DNA from: Streptomyces nodosus
GTDB taxonomy: Bacteria > Actinomycetota > Actinomycetes > Streptomycetales > Streptomycetaceae
Assembly (NCBI RefSeq): GCF_008704995.1
Contig: NZ_CP023747.1
Span: 4,247,501 to 4,311,500, forward strand
DNA length: 64,000 bases
Direction: 5' to 3'
Shown here piece by piece: positions 1-12,020 of this stretch. Below the pieces are notes generated by a model. It worked only from the letters and a program-made list of their open reading frames with translations, had not been told where the DNA came from and did no database searches. The translations under genes and the position numbers were made by a program. How positions within the stretch are numbered: the first letter of the stretch is position 1; each line of letters begins with the position of its first letter.

Positions 1-2889
<2,889 letters not shown>

Positions 2890-2971
2890 CAGTTGCTCGC
2901 GTTCACTGTGTTGGTTCTGAAACCACGAACAATCGCACCCTGACGGGTGGTCGGGTTGTGTGTTTCATAGT

Positions 2972-3090
2972 GTTTCGGTGGTCATAGCGTGAGGGAAACG
3001 CCCGGTTACATTCCGAACCCGGAAGCTAAGCCTCAGAGCGCCGATGGTACTGCAGGGGGGACCCTGTGGGAGAGTAGGACGCCGCCGAAC
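2972..3090 (+). rRNA. rrf: 5S ribosomal RNA
   Basis: About 119 nt, starting GTTTCGGTGGTCATAGCG and ending near GGACGCCGCCGAAC, with the conserved CCCGGTTACATTCCGAACCCGG core and GGGAGAGTAGGACGCCGCC 3' arm typical of actinobacterial 5S rRNA. It closes the rRNA operon and is followed 10 nt later by a strong hairpin. Ends are inferred from pairing of the terminal stem and may be off by one or two bases. Confidence 0.95.
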
Positions 3091-3100
3091 AAATTGTGGG

Positions 3101-3130
3101 AAAACCCCGCACCGTATGGTGCGGGGTTTT
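3101..3130 (+). terminator. Intrinsic terminator of the rRNA operon
   Basis: Perfect 13-bp inverted repeat (AAAACCCCGCACC / GGTGCGGGGTTTT) around a GTAT loop, ending in a run of T. It sits 10 nt after the 5S gene, where the rrn transcript should stop. Confidence 0.93.
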
Positions 3131-3208
3131 CTGCGTTTTCGGCTCGTCTAGGCTCGTACCCATGCGCTACGACCTCGTCATCTTCGACAACGACGGCGTT
3201 CTCGTCGA

Positions 3209-3215
3209 CAGTGAG
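3209..3215. repeat. Target-site duplication CAGTGAG (second copy 4103-4109)
   Basis: Seven identical bases flank the insertion element on both sides. The pre-insertion gene reads ...GTC GAC AGT GAG CCC ATC..., giving VDSEPIS, the expected HAD sequence. Confidence 0.85.
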
Positions 3216-3221
3216 GTCTTT

Positions 3222-3992
3222 TCAACCTGCTGGTGAGCTGGCGTGATGCAGGGTGAGGACAGCTTGGACCAGGCCCGTGATGCGGGTGGTCGAGCAGCGG
3301 AGTTTGCGAAGGAGTCGCCAGTTCTTGAGGGTAGCCATGGCTTGTTCGACGAGGGCACGGATTTTGGCCTGGGATCGGTTCACGGCCTGCTGACCTGTGG
3401 AAAGTGTCTCCCATCGGCCGCGGAACGGAACCCGGACCGTACCGCGGGCGCCCTGGTAGCCCTTGTCCGCCCAGCAAGGGATTCGGGCCTGGTCGAGGGC
3501 GTTGATGATGCCGTGTTCGCGGGCCGCCCGAACGTCGTGAACGGCTCCTGGCAGTGCGGGCGAGGCCCATAGCAGCCGGCCGAACGGATCGGCGATGACC
3601 TGCACGTTCATGCCGTGCTTCTTATGCTTCCCCGAGTAGAAGGGCCGGTCGGCGGCGATCCGGTCGATGGGGAGGAGCGTCCCGTCGAGCAGGACGTACG
3701 CTTTCGTCGAAGCAGCCCGGACGGCCTCGTCGAGGGTCGGTGCCAGTGCGGCCAGCAGGTCGACGGCCTCGCTGATGTAGCGGTAGACCGTGCTCGTCCC
3801 GACCCCGAAACCCGCCGCGAGCTGGGCGTACGTGGTTCCGTTCCGCAGATGCGCCAACACCAGCAGGGCTTGACGGCCGACCGGGAGCCGGCGCCAGCGG
3901 CTCTTGATCCGACGATGGTGTTCTCGCAGGCGAGCAGCGAGGAAGGACAGGGATCGACTGGACACGTCCAGCCCACACGGGTAGACAAGCAT
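3222..3992 (-). CDS. IS5-family DDE transposase
   Basis: 256 residues, the normal size for this family. The N-terminal part (about 40-80) is a helix-turn-helix (NGTTYAQLAAGFGVGTSTVYRYI), followed by a DDE_Tnp_4/HARBI1-like nuclease domain. Candidate catalytic acids are D103 (LLDGTL), D153 (AVHDV) and E216 (ALVEQA), with the conserved ADKGY motif at 175-179. The stop codon lies inside the left terminal repeat. The gene runs opposite to the disrupted HAD gene. There is no frameshift, so the protein is probably functional. It acts in the cytoplasm on the ends of its own element. Confidence 0.92.
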   Translation of the reverse strand: MLVYPCGLDVSSRSLSFLAARLREHHRRIKSRWRRLPVGRQALLVLAHLRNGTTYAQLAAGFGVGTSTVYRYISEAVDLLAALAPTLDEAVRAASTKAYVLLDGTLLPIDRIAADRPFYSGKHKKHGMNVQVIADPFGRLLWASPALPGAVHDVRAAREHGIINALDQARIPCWADKGYQGARGTVRVPFRGRWETLSTGQQAVNRSQAKIRALVEQAMATLKNWRLLRKLRCSTTRITGLVQAVLTLHHASSPAG

Positions 3993-3994
3993 GC

Positions 3995-4051
3995 GAAGCC
4001 TCTGGTGGGTACCGGGTGATCTTGGTCGTGAACCCGTCTACCAGGGGCTTC
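3995..4051 (-). repeat. Imperfect inverted repeat just upstream of the transposase start
   Basis: Arms GAAGCCTCTGGT (3995-4006) and ACCAGGGGCTTC (4040-4051) pair with one mismatch, with a further inner CGGGT/ACCCG pairing. The hairpin lies 2 nt upstream of the transposase ATG. It could fold in read-through mRNA and mask the start, as in some other insertion sequences, or be a transposase-binding subterminal repeat. The function is inferred only. Confidence 0.5.
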
Positions 4052-4761
4052 ACTCATCTGTCGACCCAACTGACCAGCTCACGAGGCAAGTTGGCAAAGG
4101 CTCAGTGAGCCCATCTCCAACCGGCTGCTGGCCGCGTATCTGACCGAGCTCGGGCACCCGACCACCTACGAGGACTCCATCCGCGACTACATGGGGTCCG
4201 CGATGCACCGGGTCCATGACCTGGTCCTGGAGCGTACGGGAGAGCGGCTGCCGGCCGACTTCGACGATGTCTTCCACACACGGGTCTTCGCCGCCTTCGA
4301 GCGGGAGCTGAAGCCCGTCACCGGGGTCGTGGACGTGCTGGCCGCGCTGTCCGCGGACGGTGTGCCCTTCTGTGTGGCGTCCTCCGGGAGCCATGAGCGG
4401 ATCCGCGTCGGACACCGTACGACCGGACTCGACCAGTGGTTCGACGACGAGCGAATCTTCAGCTCCCAGGACGTGGGCCGGGGCAAGCCGGCACCGGACC
4501 TGTTCCTGTACGCCGCCGAGCGGATGGGGATCGCCCTCGACCAGTGCCTGGTCATCGAGGACAGCCCGCTCGGTGTGCAGGCGGCCGTGGCCGCGGGGAT
4601 GGAGGTGTACGGGTTCACCGCGATGACGCCCGCGGCAAAGCTGACCGGCGCCTCCCGACTCTTCGCCGGCATGGGTGAGTTGGCCGACCTGCTGAGCTGA
4701 ACGAAACTCGTCCTCGCCGGGATGTATCCCCGTCCCGGACCCCGCCCCTACGCTCGCCGCC

Positions 4762-5973
4762 ATGACAGATGGCAGACGGCGCGGCAGGGCCTCTCTGGCG
4801 TTCGGCTTCTTCGCCCAGGGCGTGGCCTTCGCTCTGCTGGTGACCCGGATCCCCGCCGTCCAGGCGCGGTACGGGGTGTCGGACGCCCTGCTCCCCCTCT
4901 TCCTCGCCGCCGTGCCGATCCTGGCCGGGCTGGGCAGCGTGACGACCGAGCAGCTCGTCAAGCGGGTCCGGCCCAGCCGACTGCTCCGCTGGTCGCAGCC
5001 CGTGGTGCTGCTCTCCCTCCTCGGCGTAGGGGCCGGGACGAACCTGGTCGCGCTGGCGATCGCACTGGCCGCGTTCGGGCTGGCGGTGGGCGCCCTGGAC
5101 GCCTCCATGAACATGCTCGGGGTGAGTCTCCAGCGGGCTTACGGGCGCAGCATCATGCTCGGCTTCCACGCCGCGTACAGCCTCGGCGGGATCCTCGGCG
5201 CCTCGCTCGCCTGGGCGGGGGCGCACTGGCATCTGGCGCTGTGGGTGTCGTATCTGCCCGTGGTCGCGGTGCTGTTGCCGGCCACCCTGCTCGGCAGCCG
5301 CTGGTACGTCGACGGAGGCGATCCCGCTCCGGACGTCCGGGAGGCCGAGCGCCGACCCGTGGTGTTCCGGCTGCTGCTGCCGCTCTGCCTGGTGATGACC
5401 TTCGCCTATATCGGGGACTCCACCGTCTCCAACTGGAGCGCCAAGTATCTGCAGGACACCCTCGGCGGCTCGGAGCAACTGGCGACCGTTCCCTACAACG
5501 TCTATATGGTCACCACACTGCTCGGACGGTCCATCGGGGACCTCGGGGTGCGGCGGTTCGGGGCCGTGACCGTCGTGCGGATCGGGGTGCTGCTGGCGGC
5601 AGTCGGGTTCGCCGTGGTGGCGGGGGCGCCCGGGGCATGGGTCGGGATGCTCGGGTTCACCCTGCTGGGCCTGGGGCTGTGCGTGCTGGTGCCACAGACC
5701 TTCGCCGCTGCCGGACGGCTGTTCCCCGGGGCGTCGGACACGGCCGTCGCCCGCCTCAACATCTTCAACTACGTGGGCTTCCTCATAGGCTCGCCGCTGG
5801 TGGGCGCGCTCGGGGACGCCTGGAGCTACCGCGGCGCCATGCTCGTACCGATGGTGCTGGTCCTGGTGACACTGGTGTACGCCCGTTCGTTCGCACCTCG
5901 ATCGGACCGCTACCGTGACGGACATGAGCGGCCGCGCACAGCTGATGTGGGACGAGGCAGTAACGGGCTATGA
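4762..5973 (+). CDS. Major facilitator superfamily transporter
   Basis: 403 residues with about 12 hydrophobic segments spread over the whole length, as expected for an MFS permease in the cytoplasmic membrane. The early GFFAQGVAFALLVTRIPAV segment and a basic loop after the second helix (EQLVKRVRPSR) fit the family; the overall pattern resembles FucP/YbjJ-type MFS proteins. The substrate cannot be told from sequence. The 3' end overlaps the next gene by about 50 bp, so the two are probably cotranscribed. The start is ATG 4762; a candidate -10 box CTACGCT lies close upstream and there is no clear ribosome-binding site. Confidence 0.88.
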   Translation: MTDGRRRGRASLAFGFFAQGVAFALLVTRIPAVQARYGVSDALLPLFLAAVPILAGLGSVTTEQLVKRVRPSRLLRWSQPVVLLSLLGVGAGTNLVALAIALAAFGLAVGALDASMNMLGVSLQRAYGRSIMLGFHAAYSLGGILGASLAWAGAHWHLALWVSYLPVVAVLLPATLLGSRWYVDGGDPAPDVREAERRPVVFRLLLPLCLVMTFAYIGDSTVSNWSAKYLQDTLGGSEQLATVPYNVYMVTTLLGRSIGDLGVRRFGAVTVVRIGVLLAAVGFAVVAGAPGAWVGMLGFTLLGLGLCVLVPQTFAAAGRLFPGASDTAVARLNIFNYVGFLIGSPLVGALGDAWSYRGAMLVPMVLVLVTLVYARSFAPRSDRYRDGHERPRTADVGRGSNGL

Positions 5974-7096
5974 CTTCGGCCCCGGCCACCCGATGGACCC
6001 GGTGCGCCTCGCGCTGACCAGGAGGCTGGTCGACGCCTTCGGGCTCGACCGGGCCGTCGAGGTGGTCGCCGCGAAGCCCGCAGGAGACTCGACGCTGCGT
6101 CTGGTGCACCGCGAGGACTATGTGCGGGCCGTGAAGGCCGCCTCCGCCGACCCCGCGTCGGCCGATGCGTCCTACGGGCTGGGCACCCTGGACGACCCCG
6201 CCTTCGCCGGGATGCACGAGGTGTCCGCCCTGATCGCCGGGCAGTCGGTGGCCGCGGCCGAGGCCGTGTGGCACGGGGACGCCCTGCATGCGGTGAACTT
6301 CGCCGGCGGGCTGCACCATGCGATGCCCGGCGGCGCCTCCGGGTTCTGCATCTACAACGACGCCTCGCTCGCCATCGCCCGGCTGCTGGAGCTGGGCGCC
6401 GAACGGATCGCCTATGTGGACGTGGACGTGCACCACGGGGACGGGGTGCAGACGGCGTTCTGGGAGGATCCCCGGGTGCTCACCGTCTCCCTGCACGAGC
6501 ATCCGCGGACCCTGTTCCCGCAGACCGGGTGGCCCGAGGAGACGGGTGCCCCGGACGCGGAGGGCAGCGCGGTGAACGTGGCGCTGCCGGCCGGCACGGG
6601 GGACGCGGGATGGGTGCGGGCCTTCCACGCCGTGGTGCCGGAACTGCTCGCCGACTTCCGGCCGCAGGTCCTGGTCACCCAGCACGGTGCCGACACCCAT
6701 GTCGAGGACCCCCTCGCCCATCTCGCCGTCTCGCTGGACGCGCAGCGGGCGGTGCAGATCGCCTGCCACGACCTGGCGCACCAGTACGCCGACGGGCGCT
6801 GGATCGCGCTGGGCGGCGGCGGATACGCGGTCGTGGACGTGGTGCCGCGCTCCTGGACGCATCTGGTCGCCATCGCGGCGGACCGGCCGATCACCCCGGA
6901 GACCGTGATCCCGGAGAGCTGGCGGCAGGAGGTCTACGCCCGCACACGCCAGTTGGCACCGATGCGGATGACGGACGGGGGTTGGCCGGTATCGTTCGCG
7001 CACTGGGAGTCGGGGTACGACCCCGCGAACCGGCTCGATCAGGCGGTGCGCGCGGCACGCAGGGCGGCCTTCCCGCTGCGCGGGTTGCTGGCGTAG
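5924..7096 (+). CDS. AcuC-type histone-deacetylase-family hydrolase
   Basis: 390 residues, a full-length arginase/deacetylase-fold enzyme. The zinc site is visible: HH at 131-132 (GGLHHAMP), D168 and H170 in YVDVDVHHGDG (164-174), and a later Asp in QHGADTHVEDPLA. Family members remove acyl groups from protein lysines (AcuC acts on acetyl-CoA synthetase) or from small amides. ATG 5924 (MSGRAQLMWD) was chosen over GTG 5915, three codons earlier; neither has a strong ribosome-binding site. The gene overlaps the upstream MFS gene by 50 bp. The true substrate is unknown. Confidence 0.88.
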   Translation: MSGRAQLMWDEAVTGYDFGPGHPMDPVRLALTRRLVDAFGLDRAVEVVAAKPAGDSTLRLVHREDYVRAVKAASADPASADASYGLGTLDDPAFAGMHEVSALIAGQSVAAAEAVWHGDALHAVNFAGGLHHAMPGGASGFCIYNDASLAIARLLELGAERIAYVDVDVHHGDGVQTAFWEDPRVLTVSLHEHPRTLFPQTGWPEETGAPDAEGSAVNVALPAGTGDAGWVRAFHAVVPELLADFRPQVLVTQHGADTHVEDPLAHLAVSLDAQRAVQIACHDLAHQYADGRWIALGGGGYAVVDVVPRSWTHLVAIAADRPITPETVIPESWRQEVYARTRQLAPMRMTDGGWPVSFAHWESGYDPANRLDQAVRAARRAAFPLRGLLA

Positions 7097-7709
7097 CCGT
7101 TTCGCCGTGTACCGCGGCTCCGGGGAGAGCCTCGTGGACGCCCGGTCGGCGGCGGGATGTGTCGTTCTCACCTCGATGAAGGGCCGCTGTGTCGACATAA
7201 CGACTTAGTTCGGTCTACGTATCTGCGGCCTCGATGGCGTACGGGGACTCGCATCGCCGGGGAAGCCGGGAGCTGGGAAACCGGTGGTGAATCCGGCGCA
7301 CGGAGGTACTCGCCGCTCCCGGTCCGCGCCGTGCTCACCACCGCCGCGGAGTTCCGCGGGCCGCTGCCGGAGTCGGCGACCGGAGAGCAAGTCGGGGGCT
7401 GCGGTGCTGGTCAGCCGGGGTCCGGCGCCGGTGGCCCGGTCGCCGCGGGGGTCCCGTGCTCCGCGCCGGGCAGGTGGAGGGGTGGTGTCCGTCGTCTTCC
7501 CCCTGGATGACGCGGTGCGGTCCGCTTACTGCCGACCGCCTACTCGCTATGTACTCAATCGGGCGTGTCTGTCACAGTAGGCCGCCGATGCCATCCCCTC
7601 TTCCCCACTCGCACCACCCGCCCCTACATTGGGGAGTGAGCACGCAACGACGAAGAGTCACCGGAAGGGGAAGCCGGTGCCCGTCGAGTGCGGAAGGTGC
7701 AGGTGTGTC
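7097..7709. other. 613-bp stretch without a convincing gene
   Basis: Short frames here have composition and codon bias unlike neighbouring genes and no family resemblance. A locally AT-richer patch lies around 7195-7220 (ATAACGACTTAGTTCGG), and the last 150 bp must hold the bdtA promoter. No terminator-like hairpin of note was found after the deacetylase gene. Confidence 0.5.
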
Positions 7710-7922
7710 ATGGCTGCAGCTGGCGAGAGGCCTCTCAACGAGGTTCAGTTCCTGACCGTGGCGGAAGTCGCCTCGGTGATGCGAGTGTCGAAGATGACCG
7801 TGTACCGGCTGGTGCACAGCGGCCATCTGCCGGCGATCCGGGTGGGAAGGTCCTTCCGGGTGCCGGAGCAAGCGGTTCACGAGTATCTCCGCGAGAGCTA
7901 TGTGGGGGTGGAGACGGCCTGA
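7710..7922 (+). CDS. bdtA: BdtA-like excisionase/MerR-type helix-turn-helix DNA-binding protein
   Basis: 70 residues from ATG 7710. A longer frame from 7629 exists, but its extra N-terminus has no family support. Residues about 15-60 (FLTVAEVASVMRVSKMTVYR, then GHLPAIRVGRSFRVPEQA) form the winged HTH found in excisionases and the HTH_17 family. Such tiny proteins bind DNA as dimers. By sequence and position (next to bS22, bldN and rex) it matches the small protein called BdtA in S. coelicolor; that name is from memory. It probably has its own promoter and is followed by a short GC hairpin. Confidence 0.85.
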   Translation: MAAAGERPLNEVQFLTVAEVASVMRVSKMTVYRLVHSGHLPAIRVGRSFRVPEQAVHEYLRESYVGVETA

Positions 7923-7934
7923 CGGCGGCCCGGC

Positions 7935-7953
7935 GGGGTCCCCGCAGGACCCC
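7935..7953 (+). terminator. Short GC hairpin after bdtA
   Basis: Seven-base inverted repeat GGGGTCC / GGACCCC with a five-base loop, 13 nt after the bdtA stop codon and without a T run. It may be a weak terminator. Confidence 0.45.
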
Positions 7954-7966
7954 CCGGGCACCTCGA

Positions 7967-7996
7967 TTACGACCTCAGCGCTCGGGCGGGTAGGCT
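7967..7996 (+). promoter_or_regulatory. Candidate vegetative promoter for the bS22-like gene
   Basis: TAGGCT at 7991-7996 matches the Streptomyces -10 form, with a weak TTACGA at 7967-7972 about 18 nt upstream. It lies about 70 bp before the bS22-like gene. Inferred from spacing only. Confidence 0.35.
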
Positions 7997-8064
7997 AGCC
8001 CCTCGTAGGTCGTATGGGCCCATGGCGCCCAGCACCGAGTGATGAGAAGTGAGCGAGGGTAGTC

Positions 8065-8163
8065 GTGGGCTCTGTTATCAAGAAGCGGCGCAAGCGGATG
8101 GCGAAGAAGAAGCACCGCAAGCTGCTCAAGCGCACTCGCGTCCAGCGTCGCAACAAGAAGTAG
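8065..8163 (+). CDS. bS22-like / AURKAIP1-COX24 domain ribosomal protein, 32 residues
   Basis: Starts at GTG 8065 with a GAGGG ribosome-binding site 7 nt upstream. The 32-residue product is almost entirely basic (MGSVIKKRRKRMAKKKHRKL...QRRNKK) and matches the bacterial AURKAIP1/COX24 domain protein, an extra small-subunit ribosomal protein in actinobacteria (called bS22 in mycobacteria). It is too short for most gene finders. A strong hairpin 50 bp downstream ends the transcript. Identification rests on the conserved KKRRKRMAKKKHRK core and its usual place beside bdtA. Confidence 0.9.
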   Translation: MGSVIKKRRKRMAKKKHRKLLKRTRVQRRNKK

Positions 8164-8213
8164 GACGCGGCCCCTCAGGGGCCGCCCCTGCTTCGCGCGC
8201 GGATGTGCGTTGT

Positions 8214-8238
8214 GGCCCCCCACCCTCGGTGGGGGGCC
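8214..8238 (+). terminator. Intrinsic terminator after the bS22-like gene
   Basis: Perfect 11-bp inverted repeat GGCCCCCCACC / GGTGGGGGGCC with a three-base CTC loop, followed by TTCG. Confidence 0.8.
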
Positions 8239-8383
8239 TTCGCCGTCTCTGGACGACACGGCGCATCGAGCAGCCGTCACAGCGCGACGCCGAGCCGCTA
8301 AGTTGGCCGCGGACGAGGAACGCGGCAGGCTGAGAACAGAGCCGTGTCCATGACTGGACGGCACGGGAAGAGAGGCGCTGATC

Positions 8384-9445
8384 TTGGGCAAGGTCGTGCT
8401 CGTGACCGGGGTGGCCCGCCGGCTCGGTGGCCGGTTCGTACGACGGATCCAGCGTGACCCGGAGGTCGACCGCGTCGTCGCGGTGGACGCGGTCCCGCCC
8501 GAGCAGCAGCTGGGCGGCGCCGACTTCGTGCGGGCCGACATCCGTCAGCCCACCATCGCCCGGGTGCTCGCGGAGCACTCCGTCGACACGGTCGTCCACC
8601 TGGACGTGACCGGCACCCCGCTGGGCAGCGGCAGTCGGACCACGGTCAAGGAGACCAATGTCATCGGCACCATGCAACTGCTGGGCGCCTGCCAGAAGTC
8701 CCCGACGGTCAAACGGCTGGTGGTCAAGTCCAGTACGAATGTGTACGGGTCGGCACCGCGTGATCCGGCCGTCTTCACCGAGACCACTCCGCCCAAGTCC
8801 CTGCCCAGCGGCGGCTTCGCCAAGGACGCCGTCGAGGTCGAGGGCTATGTACGGGGCTTCGCCCGGCGTCGGCCCGATGTCGCCGTCTGTGTGCTGCGGT
8901 TCGCCAACATCCTGGGCCCGTACGCCGATTCGCCGCTCGCCTCGTACTTCTCGCTGCCGGTGCTGCCCACCGTTCTCGGCTACGACCCGCGGTTGCAGTT
9001 CGTGCACGAGGACGATGTGATCGAGGTGCTGCGGATCGGCGCGCACGAGGCACGGCGCGGCACGCTCAACAGCGGCACGTTCAATGTGGCCGGCGACGGG
9101 GTGCTGCTGCTGTCGCAGTGCGCACGGCGCCTGGGGCGGCCCACCGTGCCCCTGCTGCTGCCCGTGGTCACCTGGGCCGGTTCGACGATGCGCACGCTGG
9201 GCATGACGGACTTCTCCCCCGAGCAGATCCGGCTGCTCACCCATGGCCGGGTCGTGGAGACGGTCCAGCTGCACGAGACGCTCGGATACCGGCCCGAGTA
9301 CACCACCGCGGAGACCTTCGCGGACTTCGCGGACAGCCGGGGGAGGGGACTGCTGCCGCCGGAAACCCTCGCGGGGGCCGTCGACCGGATCGCTGCGCTG
9401 CCCGCCCTGGGCGGCGGCCACCTCCCGACGCAGAGCGCCAACTGA
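8384..9445 (+). CDS. NAD-dependent epimerase/dehydratase family protein
   Basis: 353 residues of the extended short-chain dehydrogenase fold. The N-terminal nucleotide-binding motif reads VTGVARRLGGR (residues 7-17), a variant of TGxxGxxG. The catalytic YxxxK is unclear: the usual area reads KSSTNVYGSAPRD, so activity may differ from classic sugar epimerases. The start codon is TTG 8384, preceded by GAGAGG 8 nt upstream. The stop lies 14 bp before the acyltransferase start, so the two are likely one operon. Substrate unknown; a role in envelope lipid or sugar modification is only a guess from the neighbour. Confidence 0.8.
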   Translation: MGKVVLVTGVARRLGGRFVRRIQRDPEVDRVVAVDAVPPEQQLGGADFVRADIRQPTIARVLAEHSVDTVVHLDVTGTPLGSGSRTTVKETNVIGTMQLLGACQKSPTVKRLVVKSSTNVYGSAPRDPAVFTETTPPKSLPSGGFAKDAVEVEGYVRGFARRRPDVAVCVLRFANILGPYADSPLASYFSLPVLPTVLGYDPRLQFVHEDDVIEVLRIGAHEARRGTLNSGTFNVAGDGVLLLSQCARRLGRPTVPLLLPVVTWAGSTMRTLGMTDFSPEQIRLLTHGRVVETVQLHETLGYRPEYTTAETFADFADSRGRGLLPPETLAGAVDRIAALPALGGGHLPTQSAN

Positions 9446-9459
9446 GGAGCGCATCAACG

Positions 9460-10506
<1,047 letters not shown>

Positions 10507-10520
10507 GGCCGCGGCCCGGG

Positions 10521-10568
10521 TACGACGGTGGGGGCGCCCCTGGTGACAGGAGCGCCCCCACCGTCGTA
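10521..10568. terminator. Bidirectional terminator between the acyltransferase gene and rsbN
   Basis: Perfect 17-bp inverted repeat (TACGACGGTGGGGGCGC and its complement) with a 14-nt loop, lying between the two convergent genes. It probably works in both directions. Confidence 0.85.
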
Positions 10569-10600
10569 TCTGCTGCTGTGAGCCCTACTCGGCTACGTGG

Positions 10601-11890
10601 CTACTTGGTGTCCTCGCTGTCGATGCCCAGCCCCGGCAGGAGGCCGGGGAGCAGCGGCGGCAGCGTCACATTCGGTCCGGACGACGGGCTCTTGCTCCCC
10701 GAGGGGGAGGCTCCGGTGCTCTCCTTCGGCGGGTCCAGCAGATCGCCGGTGTTGCCGCCGAGCAGTCCGTCGCCGCTGCTGGTCGACGCGGACGGCTCGG
10801 GGGTGCCGCTGCTGTGGCTGCCGGTGGAGGGTTCTCCGCCGGCGCTGGGCGTGGGGCTGTCCGTGCCGGGGGAGCCGCCGGTGGTGTCCGAGGCGGTGGG
10901 GCTGGAGGGCCGGTCGGAGCCGCTCTGCGACGGGGGCTGCGGCAGCAGCGACCGCAGCGGGGCGACCTCCTGGTCTATGGCGTCGAAGACCGACGACACC
11001 TGCTGACTGACGTCGCCGAGCTGGACGGGCAGCCGGTCGCGCAGGGCGCCCCAGGTCTCGCGGTGGGACTGGGAGAAGGCGGAGAGTGCCTGGATGGGGG
11101 CGAGCGAGCCGTCCCGCTCATAGGCCTCGTGCAGCAGGCGGTGGCCTTCGGACGCGTCGTGCTGCATGCCGGACAGGGTCCGGCGGATCTCGCCCAGGGA
11201 CTCATGGTCGAGGTCACCGGAACGGCCGCGCTCCATCAGTCGCCGGGCCTCGTTCAGCCGGGTCGACGCCTGGTCGAGGTAGAGCCGTCCGCGGCCGTCG
11301 TCCCCATGGGCCATGCCGAGCTTGACGTCCTCGATGCCGCGTTTGAGCCCGTAGAGCGAGTCACCGGGCAGGGCGTCCGAGCTGGCAGCGGCCACTCCGC
11401 CGAAGGAGGCCGCGGCCACACCGACACTGAGCCCGCCCGCGGCGAGGCCCTTGGTGAGCCGGGTGCGCGGTCGCAGCTTTCCCAACGGGTTCGCCCGGTG
11501 GGCGCCGCGGCCCCGGGGGGACCGCTCGCCCGGCTCCTGCCCCCGCCCTTGCGCGGACGACGCGGCGCCCGCCAGCTGGCCGGGCACCGACGCTCTGGCC
11601 GCTTCGCCCCGTGTGGCCGTGCCCTCCTGCAGCATGGCCTCCATCGCGGCCACCAGCTGCGCACGCTGGACGACCTTCACCTCGGGGTCGAGCTCCGGTC
11701 GGGGCAGCTCGTCGAGACGGGTCGCGAGGGCCAGCAGTCCGGCCTGCTCGGTGCCTTCCGGAGCAGTGGGGGCCGGCGCCCGAGCCGCTTCTTCGGGCCG
11801 CTCGGCCGCCGTGCCCCGGTCGTCGGACTGCTCCTCCAGGGCCTGGGCGAAGGCGTTCGCCCGCCGGTGCGCCGATACGTTCGCGATCAC
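10601..11890 (-). CDS. rsbN: RsbN, membrane-bound anti-sigma factor for BldN (DUF5667)
   Basis: 429 residues from GTG 11890 (MIANVSAHRRANAFAQ), chosen because GAGGAGG lies 8 nt upstream; GTG 11899 would sit on the ribosome-binding site itself. The N-terminal ~90 residues form the sigma-binding cytoplasmic part. A hydrophobic stretch near residues 165-185 (GGLSVGVAAASFGGVAAA) is the likely membrane segment. The DUF5667 domain follows (DALPGDSLYGLKRGIEDVK), then a Ser/Pro/Thr-rich extracellular tail. In S. coelicolor and S. venezuelae RsbN holds sigma-BldN inactive until aerial growth. It is encoded just after bldN and preceded by a sigma-BldN-like promoter, consistent with negative feedback. 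Confidence 0.93.
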   Translation of the reverse strand: MIANVSAHRRANAFAQALEEQSDDRGTAAERPEEAARAPAPTAPEGTEQAGLLALATRLDELPRPELDPEVKVVQRAQLVAAMEAMLQEGTATRGEAARASVPGQLAGAASSAQGRGQEPGERSPRGRGAHRANPLGKLRPRTRLTKGLAAGGLSVGVAAASFGGVAAASSDALPGDSLYGLKRGIEDVKLGMAHGDDGRGRLYLDQASTRLNEARRLMERGRSGDLDHESLGEIRRTLSGMQHDASEGHRLLHEAYERDGSLAPIQALSAFSQSHRETWGALRDRLPVQLGDVSQQVSSVFDAIDQEVAPLRSLLPQPPSQSGSDRPSSPTASDTTGGSPGTDSPTPSAGGEPSTGSHSSGTPEPSASTSSGDGLLGGNTGDLLDPPKESTGASPSGSKSPSSGPNVTLPPLLPGLLPGLGIDSEDTK

Positions 11891-12020
11891 TGGCGGCACC
11901 TCCTCTCATCATGACGGTCGACTCCCCAGGGGGTCCTGAGGGTTGCACGCCCTGACCATGTCCACACGATCGGGTGGTCGGGGAGGGCCGGGGTGTGACC
12001 ACAGGGAGCCTGTATCCCGC

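Larger units (their letters stand above)
3216..4102. mobile_element. IS5-type insertion sequence, 887 bp, apparently complete
   Basis: The element carries one transposase gene on the minus strand and imperfect terminal inverted repeats. The left end (3216-3241) and right end (4074-4102, read on the minus strand) both contain CTTT..CAAC..GC and an identical GTGAGCTGG block. It is flanked by the direct repeat CAGTGAG at 3209-3215 and 4103-4109. Removing the element with one repeat copy restores an uninterrupted HAD gene. The full transposase frame and intact ends suggest a fairly recent, possibly still active, insertion. The subgroup within the IS5 superfamily cannot be fixed without a database search. 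Confidence 0.88.
3162..4700 (+). pseudogene. HAD-family phosphatase (beta-phosphoglucomutase-like), split by an IS element
   Basis: The gene starts at ATG 3162 and encodes 18 residues ending in the HAD nucleophile motif DNDGVLVDSE. It is then broken by the insertion at 3216-4102 and resumes in frame at 4110 (PISNRLLAAYL...) to the stop at 4698-4700. Joined, it gives 214 residues, normal for subfamily IA/IB sugar-phosphate HAD phosphatases. The downstream part keeps the Ser motif (CVASSGS), the Lys in GKPAPDLF and the acidic EDSPLGVQAA motif. A TAGGCT -10-like box lies 7 nt before the ATG, suggesting a leaderless transcript. The 3' fragment lacks the catalytic Asp pair, so it should be inactive even if translated from an internal start such as 4191. 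Confidence 0.9.

Noticed and set aside
3608..4069. Additional frames on the minus strand inside the insertion element
   Set aside because: The single 256-residue transposase frame is complete, so a two-frame or frameshifted transposase is unnecessary.
7157..7580. Short frames between the deacetylase gene and bdtA
   Set aside because: No ribosome-binding sites or family resemblance; composition does not follow the Streptomyces third-position GC pattern.
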